Assembly: GCA_963593765.1 (NCBI GenBank)
Contig: CAVBBU010000093.1
Coordinates: 1-7,339, forward strand
Direction of reading: 5' to 3'
DNA: 7,339 nt
Source: CAVBBU01 sp963593765
GTDB taxonomy: Bacteria; Bacillota; Clostridia; Lachnospirales; Lachnospiraceae
The notes beneath the pieces are model-generated. The model was given only the letters and a program-made list of their open reading frames with translations. It was not told the DNA's origin and did not search any database. The position numbers were made by a program, and so were the translations under genes. The first letter of the stretch is position 1. Each line of letters begins with the position of its first letter. Of the stretch, positions 1 to 5,791 are shown in pieces.

Positions 1-9
1 ATAATACTC

Positions 10-38
10 GAGCCGGTTAGATAGATATCTACCGGCTC
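10..38. other. GC-rich stem-loop, possible terminator
   Basis: The arms GAGCCGG (10-16) and CCGGCTC (32-38) pair perfectly. The stem continues inward as TAGAT (18-22) with ATCTA (27-31) across a single bulged T17, leaving a four-base loop. This makes about 12 base pairs. It lies beyond the end of the minus-strand hydrolase gene. Neither side has a proper U-run: the plus side continues into C/T-rich sequence ending in TTTT (46-49), and the minus side into GTATTAT. Transcription termination is therefore plausible but not proven, and the direction is unclear. Confidence 0.45.
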
Positions 39-53
39 TCCTCCCTTTTATGG

Positions 54-85
54 AGAATCCTGCGAAGCAAGATTCTTTCTTGTTT
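54..85 (+). terminator. stem-loop with T-rich tail, possible plus-strand terminator
   Basis: AGAATC (54-59) pairs with GATTCT (71-76), and TGC (61-63) pairs with GCA (67-69) around a three-base GAA loop. There is one C/A mismatch on the plus strand, which becomes a G-U wobble on the minus strand. The plus-strand tail TTTCTTGTTT suits a terminator for a gene left of the window that converges on the hydrolase gene. On the minus strand the hairpin lies 13 bases after the hydrolase stop but has no U-tail, so it may serve both directions only weakly. Confidence 0.45.
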
Positions 86-89
86 CAAT

Positions 90-1028
90 TTATTTCAATA
101 TCTGGTCGCCATCCTTGATGCAATAATTATATGAAACACCTATGCTCTTCATCCAGCTCTTAACCTCCTCTATAGGCCAAGAACCAGAACCTGCTCCGCC
201 TCCGTTATCATTGTCCCAGAGCCACTGCGGAGTACACCATAGTGCAACCTTTGGAGCGAGCTGCTTATACAGATCTAAGTCAACACCGCTTTCGCCATGA
301 TGTGCAAGCTGAACTATATCGCACCTTAGATTCTCTCCCTGATGCTCATCTAAAAATCTCTTGCCGCCATCATATGCAAGGTCACCAAGGAACATTATTT
401 TCCTTCCCCCCATCTCCATCTTATATACTATAGACGAATTATTAATCGCATTGTTTGGTATAAGATATATGTCGTTCATAACTGTTACCTTAACATCATC
501 TATAGTTATTACATCATTTTTATGTATGTCCGGATGAAGCGTTCCTGCCGGAAGCTTGCTAAGTGCAGTCGCATTATCTAAAACCATCTGTGCTCTTGAT
601 GGTTCATTTTCCTGATACCATTCTATATTAGTGTAGCTATAGTACACCGCATCTATAGTTATTCCATAAAGTCCATCATTAATAATCTTGGTCAATGCTC
701 CCACATGGTCAGAGTGTGGATGTGTTATAAACCATGCACTTACTCTGCCGCCCTTTGATAGGATAGTCTGCACGAGATGCTCTGCATCACCCTCAACGCC
801 ACCATCAACCACTATTAGACTTCCATTTTTAGTTGTTATAACAAAGCTCTCCATCTGACTTGCTGTTTGATTTGCAAGCATCATAAGCTCCTCGCCCTGA
901 AACAAGTCACCGCTTATAACTCCAGGCCCGAAGCTTCTGTCTACTGCACCTGCAAAGCTTACCATGCTATGTAAAAGCACAAGCACAGCTGTCATGGCAA
1001 ATGCAATACATTTTTTTGTTCTATTCAC
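90..1028 (-). CDS. secreted metallo-beta-lactamase-fold hydrolase (ComEC C-terminal-like)
   Basis: This is a predicted exported hydrolase of 312 residues. I chose the GTG start at 1028 because AAGGAG (1042-1037) lies 8 bases upstream and the first residues form a signal peptide: basic NRTKK, a hydrophobic stretch at about 7-24, then SFAGA (24-28) as a likely cleavage site. The ATG at 1100 would lie inside the preceding gene and bury this signal. The MBL fold shows the metal motif HPHSDH (His103, His105, Asp107, His108), the GD pair (215-216) in FLGDLAYD and AHHGE (242-246). In this branch (ComEC tail, teichoic-acid phosphorylcholine esterase and related proteins) these residues usually bind two metal ions and cleave phosphodiesters. 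The substrate here is unknown. The gene follows the lipoprotein gene by 22 bases, probably in one transcript. Confidence 0.88.
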   Translation of the reverse strand: MNRTKKCIAFAMTAVLVLLHSMVSFAGAVDRSFGPGVISGDLFQGEELMMLANQTASQMESFVITTKNGSLIVVDGGVEGDAEHLVQTILSKGGRVSAWFITHPHSDHVGALTKIINDGLYGITIDAVYYSYTNIEWYQENEPSRAQMVLDNATALSKLPAGTLHPDIHKNDVITIDDVKVTVMNDIYLIPNNAINNSSIVYKMEMGGRKIMFLGDLAYDGGKRFLDEHQGENLRCDIVQLAHHGESGVDLDLYKQLAPKVALWCTPQWLWDNDNGGGAGSGSWPIEEVKSWMKSIGVSYNYCIKDGDQILK

Positions 1029-1050
1029 TATTAAAACTCCTTGCGTATTA

Positions 1051-1683
1051 TTACTCAGCAACACTCTCCGCTGTAGTCTCTGCCGCACCTTCAGCTTCAC
1101 CCTCAGCCGTAGTCTCCGCTACAGCCTGTGCATCACTTTCTGTGCTTTCCTTTGTCATAGATGCCATAACCTGCGGAAGAACCGGATCGTTACTACCTGC
1201 ATCTATAATTTGATTAACCAGATACTCCTCCGGATGAAGAAGTATATAATCTGTATCCCAAAGCACCTGAAGGTCTATAGTATACTCATCCCAAAATCCG
1301 CCATAATAATCATCAGTTGAAAATGCATACTTATTATCCTGAGTTGCAACAGCATCATTAAATGCTCTTATATATGCCTTACCATATTCAAGTGCCACAA
1401 GCTGACTTGTCTTATTCTCGATAGGCCATATTAGCTCAACTGTTTTTTCTTCCTCATGTACAGCAAAGTCTAGGTAGCTTCCAGCCGGATAATCATCCTT
1501 GTTAAGGGTTTCCTCACACTCTGCCATAACCTGATCCCAGTCTATAGTTACATTATCTTTTATAGTTAGATCCGGTGTATCTGAATGTGGTAAAACTATA
1601 GATTTTTCCATACAACCACTTAGCACTCCTGCTGCCACAACAGCTAATGCGAAAGCCGCAACCATCTTAATTAGTTTCTTCAT
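1051..1683 (-). CDS. hypothetical lipoprotein with Ala/Glu/Thr-rich tail
   Basis: I do not recognise this 210-residue protein. It begins with a type II signal peptide: MKKLIK, a hydrophobic segment to about residue 20, then the lipobox Leu21-Ser22-Gly23-Cys24. It should therefore be lipid-anchored on the outer face of the membrane through Cys24. Residues about 40-170 form an acidic globular region rich in Asp, Glu, Tyr and Trp (for example DDYYGGFWDEY at 124-134). The last 30 or so residues are low-complexity, with AETTAE appearing twice (189-194 and 201-206), like a flexible or wall-spanning tail. GGAGAG (1697-1692) lies 8 bases before the ATG. It is the first gene of a two-gene minus-strand unit with the secreted MBL hydrolase, which suggests a joint role at the cell surface. 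Function is unassigned. Confidence 0.85.
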   Translation of the reverse strand: MKKLIKMVAAFALAVVAAGVLSGCMEKSIVLPHSDTPDLTIKDNVTIDWDQVMAECEETLNKDDYPAGSYLDFAVHEEEKTVELIWPIENKTSQLVALEYGKAYIRAFNDAVATQDNKYAFSTDDYYGGFWDEYTIDLQVLWDTDYILLHPEEYLVNQIIDAGSNDPVLPQVMASMTKESTESDAQAVAETTAEGEAEGAAETTAESVAE

Positions 1684-1720
1684 AATAATTACTCTCCATT
1701 ACTTCAATTTTTACTTTGCC

Positions 1721-1750
1721 ATTATATAGGAAAATGCTCCCGTATGGCTA
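1721..1750 (-). promoter_or_regulatory. promoter of the lipoprotein-hydrolase unit
   Basis: Read on the minus strand, a perfect TATAAT lies at 1726-1721. TAGCCA (1750-1745) is a weak -35 with an 18-base spacer. Transcription would start near 1713, about 30 bases before the lipoprotein ATG. The -10 is convincing, but the -35 is only four of six. Confidence 0.5.
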
Positions 1751-1801
1751 GTTTTATGTAAAATGTCAGAAAAAATTAATGCTAATTCTAAGTCCTGCCT
1801 A

Positions 1802-1830
1802 TTGTTTTTAGCCTATTTTGCTGTTATACT
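1802..1830 (+). promoter_or_regulatory. extended -10 promoter of the BCCT gene
   Basis: TTGTTT (1802-1807), a 17-base spacer and TATACT (1825-1830) preceded by TGT (1822-1824) make a good sigma-A extended -10 promoter. Transcription would start near 1837, about 43 bases before the ATG at 1880. This supports that start over the ATG at 1763, which would lie upstream of the promoter. Confidence 0.6.
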
Positions 1831-1865
1831 GTTCAAAAATACTTTATTTTTTAAATTTTTGAACA
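1830..1865. promoter_or_regulatory. perfect 11-bp inverted repeat in the BCCT leader
   Basis: TGTTCAAAAAT (1830-1840) is repeated inverted as ATTTTTGAACA (1855-1865) with a 14-base A/T-rich spacer. It starts at the last base of the -10 box and ends one base before the AAAGGAG ribosome binding site (1867-1873). It could be an operator for a dimeric repressor or an RNA hairpin that affects access to the ribosome binding site. A smaller alternative stem, AAAAATA/TATTTTT (1835-1841/1845-1851), overlaps it. No U-tail follows, so it is not a terminator. Confidence 0.55.
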
Positions 1866-1879
1866 TAAAGGAGCCTAAT

Positions 1880-3403
1880 ATGAATAATTCTAGCCTAAAG
1901 GGACGTATAGACTGGCTGACTACACTACTTCCATTTGTCGCTATATTTGTGCTATGTCTGCTTTTTGTTATATATCCTGCAGACTCATCACATATTCTTT
2001 CTATTATAAGAAGCTTTCTTGGCGACACCTTAGGAAGCTATTACCTTCTAGTTGGTCTTTTGATATTTTTTATTTCTATATATATGGCATTTTCAAGATT
2101 TGGAAAAATTAAGCTTGGCGATATAGAAAAGCCTGAGTTTTCTAATTTCAAGTGGGGCTCTATGATGTTTACTGCAGGACTTGCCGCCGATATACTTTTC
2201 TACTCTCTATGTGAATGGATATTATATGCAGGCGAATCCCACATATCAGCGCTTGGCTCTATGCAGGACTGGGCAAGCACATATCCATTGTTTCACTGGG
2301 GGCCTATCCCTTGGGGCTTTTATGTGACACTTGCCGTAGCCTTTGGATTTATGCTTCATATAAGAAAAAGAAATAAGCAAAAATTTTCCGAGGCATGCAG
2401 ACCGCTTCTTGGAAGCTCTATAGACGGCTTTGCCGGTAGGCTAATTGACTTAATAGCTATATTTGCACTTATAGCCGGAACAGCGACTACATTTTCCCTT
2501 GCTACTCCTCTTATGTCTGCATCAGTAAGCAGCCTTTTTGGAATAGCTGACACTACAGCTCTTACTATAATACTTCTCCTCGTTGTTTGCGTGGTATATA
2601 CGGTCTGTGCATATATAGGCTTAAAGGGAGTTGCACTTCTTGCCGCATCATGTACCTATCTATTCTTTGCATTTTTAATATATGTTTTTATAGGCGGCGG
2701 CGAGGCAAGATATATAATAGAAACAGGAATAACAGCCGTTGGCAATCTTACGCAAAATTTTATCGGACTTGCTACATGGACAGATGCATTAAGAACCTCT
2801 AGCTTTCCTCAAACCTGGACTATCTTCTACTGGTCTTACTGGATGGTTTGGTGCGTTGCTACTCCATTTTTTATAGGAAGCATAAGCAGAGGTAGAACTG
2901 TTAGGCAGGTAGTTTTAGGGGGCTATGCCTTCGGTCTCTCTGGAACCTTCCTTTCATTTATTGTACTTGGCAACTACGGACTGGGGCTTCAAATGCATGG
3001 CAGGCTAGACCTCTTAAGCATATATGCCGAAAGTGCAAATCTATATCAGACTATAGCGGCACTGCTTGGAACACTGCCTCTTGTAAAGCTAGGGCTTATA
3101 CTTTTAATACTAACTATGATAACCTTTTACTCGACCTCATTTGATTCTATAACTCTGGTCGCCGCAGCTTACTCATACAAATCACTCGGAGATGATGAGC
3201 TGCCGGATAAAAGGCTTAAGCTCTTCTGGTCACTGTTTTTGATACTGCTTCCTATAGCACTTCTCTTTTCGGAAAGCTCTATGAGCAATCTTCAAACAGT
3301 GTCCATAATAGCTGCATTTCCTATAGGAATAATAATGCTGCTTATAATCTTTTCATTCTTTAAGGATGCGGATAGCTACCTGAAGGAAATTGACAGCAAA
3401 TAA
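1880..3403 (+). CDS. BCCT-family (betaine/choline/carnitine) transporter
   Basis: This is a 507-residue integral membrane protein of the BCCT family, which imports quaternary ammonium compounds such as glycine betaine, choline or carnitine. I chose the ATG at 1880 because AAAGGAG (1867-1873) lies 6 bases upstream; the in-frame ATG at 1763 has no ribosome binding site. Family marks are HWGPIPW (139-145), the TM8 aromatic track Trp318/Trp321/Trp324 followed by ISRGRTVRQ (335-343), and FYSTSFDS (416-423) late in the protein. About twelve hydrophobic segments can be read. The TM3 motif AGMGIG of sodium-coupled members reads AGLAAD (99-104) here, and the usual Pro of the TM8 WSPF motif is Val326. 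Substrate and ion coupling cannot be assigned from this. The gene is divergent from the lipoprotein unit, and no clear terminator follows it. Confidence 0.93.
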   Translation: MNNSSLKGRIDWLTTLLPFVAIFVLCLLFVIYPADSSHILSIIRSFLGDTLGSYYLLVGLLIFFISIYMAFSRFGKIKLGDIEKPEFSNFKWGSMMFTAGLAADILFYSLCEWILYAGESHISALGSMQDWASTYPLFHWGPIPWGFYVTLAVAFGFMLHIRKRNKQKFSEACRPLLGSSIDGFAGRLIDLIAIFALIAGTATTFSLATPLMSASVSSLFGIADTTALTIILLLVVCVVYTVCAYIGLKGVALLAASCTYLFFAFLIYVFIGGGEARYIIETGITAVGNLTQNFIGLATWTDALRTSSFPQTWTIFYWSYWMVWCVATPFFIGSISRGRTVRQVVLGGYAFGLSGTFLSFIVLGNYGLGLQMHGRLDLLSIYAESANLYQTIAALLGTLPLVKLGLILLILTMITFYSTSFDSITLVAAAYSYKSLGDDELPDKRLKLFWSLFLILLPIALLFSESSMSNLQTVSIIAAFPIGIIMLLIIFSFFKDADSYLKEIDSK

Positions 3404-3441
3404 AATCTGAAGGCCTTGATAAATATTTAAATAACGCCTTA

Positions 3442-3470
3442 TAGAAATTAATCCATCTATTTGATATACT
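3442..3470 (+). promoter_or_regulatory. extended -10 promoter of glgB
   Basis: TATACT (3465-3470) is preceded by TGA (3462-3464), giving an extended -10. TAGAAA (3442-3447) is a four-of-six -35 at a 17-base spacing. The start would fall near 3477, with a leader of about 20 bases. The promoter lies in the 94-base gap after the BCCT gene, so glgB can be transcribed alone. Confidence 0.55.
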
Positions 3471-3497
3471 GTCTATATATTTTTATTGGGGGTTATT

Positions 3498-5405
3498 ATG
3501 GCAAAACACTCAGACATAGGCTTTATAACCGAAGATGACAGATATCTCTTTGGAATGGGCAGGCATTACGAGATATATAAAAAGCTTGGTGCACATCCAT
3601 ATAATGACGGCGCAGCAAGCGGATATTATTTTGCTGTTTGGGCACCGCATGCTAAAAAGGTAAGCGTTGTTGGTGAGTTTAATGGCTGGGATACCTCGGC
3701 AAATGCTATGAAGCCTTTAGCTGACTCTGGCATATGGGAAGCATTTGTACCTGATGCTACTCTCGGTCAGCTATACAAGTTTGCTATAAAAACCACGCAG
3801 GGCGATATTATCTATAAGGCAGATCCATATGCAAGGGGCTCTGAGTTTAGGCCGGGAACTGCATCAGTTATAGCAGATGAGCCTTGGAGCTTTAAGTGGA
3901 GTGATAAGGCTTGGCTTAATAAAAGAGGGAAGCATGACCCAAGACGTGTTCCTATGTCTATATACGAGTGTCACCTCGGCTCTTGGAAAAAGTGCGACAA
4001 TCCAGAGAAGGATGGCTTCTTAAATTATAAAGACCTTGCACATGATCTCGGCGAGTATCTTACTGATATGGGCTATACGCATGTAGAGCTTATGGGTATA
4101 GCAGAGCATCCGTTTGATGGTAGCTGGGGATATCAGGTTACCGGCTACTATGCACCGACATCAAGGTACGGCACGCTTGATGAATTCGAATACTTTGTAA
4201 ACTATATGCATAAAAAGGGAATAGGCGTGATACTCGATTGGGTACCTGCACATTTCCCAAAGGATGATTTTGGGCTTTCCCTTTTTGATGGAGCACCGCT
4301 GTACGAATATCCAGATCCACGCATGGGCGAGCATCCGGACTGGGGCACTAAGATATTTAACTATGGCAATAACGAGGTCAAAAATTTCCTTATTGCAAAT
4401 GCACTCTATTGGCTGAATGAATTTCATATAGACGGACTTAGGGTAGATGCTGTTGCTTCTATGCTTTATCTTGACTATGGAAGAAAGGACGGCGAGTGGA
4501 TTCCTAACAAGTATGGCGATAACAAAAATCTAGATGCCATAGAATTTTTCAAGCATCTTAATTCGATTATAGCCGGCAGAAATGACGGAAGTATGATTAT
4601 AGCTGAGGAGTCTACTGCATGGCCGCTTGTTACACACTCTCCGGAGGATGGCGGACTTGGCTTTACCTTCAAGTGGAATATGGGCTGGATGCACGACTTC
4701 CTTGAGTATATGAAGCTTGATCCTTATTTTAGAAAGGGTGCACACTCGAATATGACCTTTGCTATGACCTATGCAACCAGTGAAAATTATATACTGGTGC
4801 TCTCGCATGATGAGGTCGTACATCTAAAGTGCTCTATGATTAATAAAATGCCCGGCATATATGAGGACAAGTTCTATAATCTAAAATGTGCTTACGCATT
4901 TATGATGGGACACCCAGGAAAAAAGCTCCTTTTTATGGGGCAGGACTTTGCACAGTGGCATGAGTGGGATGAGAAGGTTTCTCTTGACTGGCATTTGCTT
5001 AATGAACCGCTGAACGCCGAGCTGCACGAATTTTACAAAGGTCTGCTTCATATATATAAAAACCACAGCTGCCTTTACGAGCTGGATGACAACTGGGATG
5101 GTTTTGAATGGGTCAATGCAAACGACGGCGACCGCTCTATCTATTCGTGGATACGCTATAACAGCAAAAAGAAAAAGTCGCTGCTTTTTGTAGTTAATTT
5201 TACGCCTATGGAGCGTAGTGATTATATGGTAGGTGTTCCAAAGCTTGGCAAGTATAAGCTAATACTTGATGAGAAGATCGGCTCGTATGAGCTTGCAGGC
5301 AAAAAACCTGTAGAGTATAAGGCTGCAAAGGGCGAGTGCGATGGCATGCCATGCAGAGTTGTCCATCCGCTAGCACCGTATGGGGTGCTGGTGTTTGAGT
5401 TTTAA
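3498..5405 (+). CDS. glgB: 1,4-alpha-glucan (glycogen) branching enzyme
   Basis: GlgB cuts alpha-1,4 glucan chains and rejoins them by alpha-1,6 links, making the branches of glycogen in the cytoplasm. The protein has 635 residues from the ATG at 3498, which has TTGGGGG (3486-3492) just upstream; a TTG at 3486 would consume this site. An N-terminal CBM48 domain covers about 40-125 (FAVWAPHAKKVSVVGEFNGW at 45-64). The GH13 barrel follows, with GYQVTGYYAP (211-220), DWVPAHFP (247-254), the nucleophile Asp317 in GLRVDAVA, the acid/base Glu370 in AEEST and Asp438 in LSHDEVVH. An all-beta C-terminal domain ends at 635. The extra N1 domain of the longer E. coli form is absent. Motif IV reads HDEVVHLK rather than the E. 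coli HDEVVHGK. No other glycogen gene is in view. Confidence 0.98.
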   Translation: MAKHSDIGFITEDDRYLFGMGRHYEIYKKLGAHPYNDGAASGYYFAVWAPHAKKVSVVGEFNGWDTSANAMKPLADSGIWEAFVPDATLGQLYKFAIKTTQGDIIYKADPYARGSEFRPGTASVIADEPWSFKWSDKAWLNKRGKHDPRRVPMSIYECHLGSWKKCDNPEKDGFLNYKDLAHDLGEYLTDMGYTHVELMGIAEHPFDGSWGYQVTGYYAPTSRYGTLDEFEYFVNYMHKKGIGVILDWVPAHFPKDDFGLSLFDGAPLYEYPDPRMGEHPDWGTKIFNYGNNEVKNFLIANALYWLNEFHIDGLRVDAVASMLYLDYGRKDGEWIPNKYGDNKNLDAIEFFKHLNSIIAGRNDGSMIIAEESTAWPLVTHSPEDGGLGFTFKWNMGWMHDFLEYMKLDPYFRKGAHSNMTFAMTYATSENYILVLSHDEVVHLKCSMINKMPGIYEDKFYNLKCAYAFMMGHPGKKLLFMGQDFAQWHEWDEKVSLDWHLLNEPLNAELHEFYKGLLHIYKNHSCLYELDDNWDGFEWVNANDGDRSIYSWIRYNSKKKKSLLFVVNFTPMERSDYMVGVPKLGKYKLILDEKIGSYELAGKKPVEYKAAKGECDGMPCRVVHPLAPYGVLVFEF

Positions 5406-5428
5406 AATGCATTAGCAAATATATATAA

Positions 5429-5466
5429 AAAATAAGTCGCTTTTGCAGCGACTTATTTTATTGCTT
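5429..5466 (+). terminator. rho-independent terminator after glgB
   Basis: A 12-bp perfect stem (5429-5440 with 5448-5459; core AAGTCGC/GCGACTT) has a seven-base loop and is followed by a T-rich tail to about 5470. It begins 24 bases after the glgB stop. The A-run before the stem gives a U-run on the other strand, so it may work in both directions. Confidence 0.88.
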
Positions 5467-5491
5467 TTATTTACATTATTATAGATTAAAT

Positions 5492-5501
5492 NNNNNNNNN
5501 N
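5492..5501. other. assembly gap (10 N)
   Basis: There are ten undetermined bases in the intergenic region. The second gap in the window has the same length, so ten is probably a placeholder and the real distance is unknown. Any open reading frame drawn across it is unreliable. Confidence 0.95.
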
Positions 5502-5514
5502 GAATATGTGGTTA

Positions 5515-5559
5515 TTATTGCATGTTATCAATACCCAAATTCTCCATATCATTTGCCAT
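5515..5559 (-). CDS. possible 14-residue small ORF
   Basis: On the minus strand AAGGGAG (5570-5564) is followed after four bases by an ATG and 14 codons, MANDMENLGIDNMQ, then TAA. The ribosome binding site is good, though its spacing is slightly short. No promoter is evident. It may be a true small peptide, a leader, or the 5' remnant of a lost or rearranged gene near the assembly gap. I do not recognise the product. Confidence 0.25.
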   Translation of the reverse strand: MANDMENLGIDNMQ

Positions 5560-5614
5560 AATACTCCCTTGGTTTTAAGCTCATATTCTTTTATTACATA
5601 GCAATCGACAAGTC

Positions 5615-5706
5615 GCCCATTAGTTTTCAGCCAAACAGCCGAGAAATATTCCGCCAACTCGCCGATTAATTTTCAGCCAAATCACCGAAAAATGTTTACA
5701 TATGCC
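5615..5706. repeat. 23-base tandem repeat, three units plus one degenerate
   Basis: Units lie head to tail at 5615-5637, 5638-5660, 5661-5683 and a decayed fourth at 5684-5706. Each starts GCCGA-like (GCCCA, GCCGA, GCCGA, ACCGA). The first three have GCCAA at unit position 16. GCCRA words thus recur at alternating 15- and 8-base steps. Units 1 and 3 share 19 of 23 bases (both contain TTTTCAGCCAAA); unit 2 is more different. There are no spacers, so this is not a CRISPR array. The -35 box of the ATPase promoter falls in the fourth unit. It could be an iteron-like protein-binding array or a dispersed intergenic repeat. Confidence 0.6.
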
Positions 5707-5723
5707 TATAAAATGACTATAAT
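5695..5723 (+). promoter_or_regulatory. near-consensus promoter of the ATPase gene
   Basis: TTTACA (5695-5700), a 17-base spacer and a perfect TATAAT (5718-5723) make a strong sigma-A promoter. Transcription would begin near 5730, about 60 bases before the ATG at 5792. A second candidate -35, TTGACA (5743-5748), lacks a good -10. The -35 used here lies in the last unit of the 23-base repeat array. Confidence 0.65.
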
Positions 5724-5791
5724 GTTTTACATAATTACCTATTTGACATGTTGCAAAATGGAACTATTCACATAAGCACGAGGATAAAGCC

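Larger units (their letters stand above)
5406..5791. other. gene-poor intergenic region between glgB and the ATPase
   Basis: This 386-base stretch has no convincing protein gene of normal size. In order it holds the glgB terminator, a ten-N assembly gap, a possible 14-codon minus-strand ORF, a 23-base-period tandem repeat, and the promoter and ribosome binding site of the ATPase gene. The parts are listed separately. Confidence 0.8.

Noticed and set aside
1029..1100. A 24-residue N-terminal extension of the MBL hydrolase from the ATG at 1100.
   Set aside because: It overlaps the end of the lipoprotein gene and hides the signal peptide. The GTG at 1028 has AAGGAG at good spacing.
964..1320. 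A 118-residue plus-strand ORF.
   Set aside because: It is antisense to the lipoprotein and hydrolase genes, with a low-complexity Cys/Ser/Leu product and no ribosome binding site of note.
1763..1879. A 39-residue N-terminal extension of the BCCT protein from the ATG at 1763.
   Set aside because: There is no ribosome binding site before 1763, the predicted promoter lies inside the extension, and AAAGGAG stands correctly before the ATG at 1880.
3404..3440. A terminator between the BCCT gene and glgB (AAGGC...GCCTT).
   Set aside because: The arms are only five bases, the loop is long and there is no U-run.
4138..4823. Several minus-strand ORFs inside glgB.
   Set aside because: They are shadows of the well-supported glgB reading frame and show no motifs.
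5412..5657. An 81-residue minus-strand ORF.
   Set aside because: It is read through the ten-N gap and through the glgB terminator hairpin, and its N-terminal part comes from the 23-base repeat, so it is not a credible gene.
5615..5706. A CRISPR array.
   Set aside because: The repeat units are contiguous without unique spacers and differ too much from each other. No cas gene is present.
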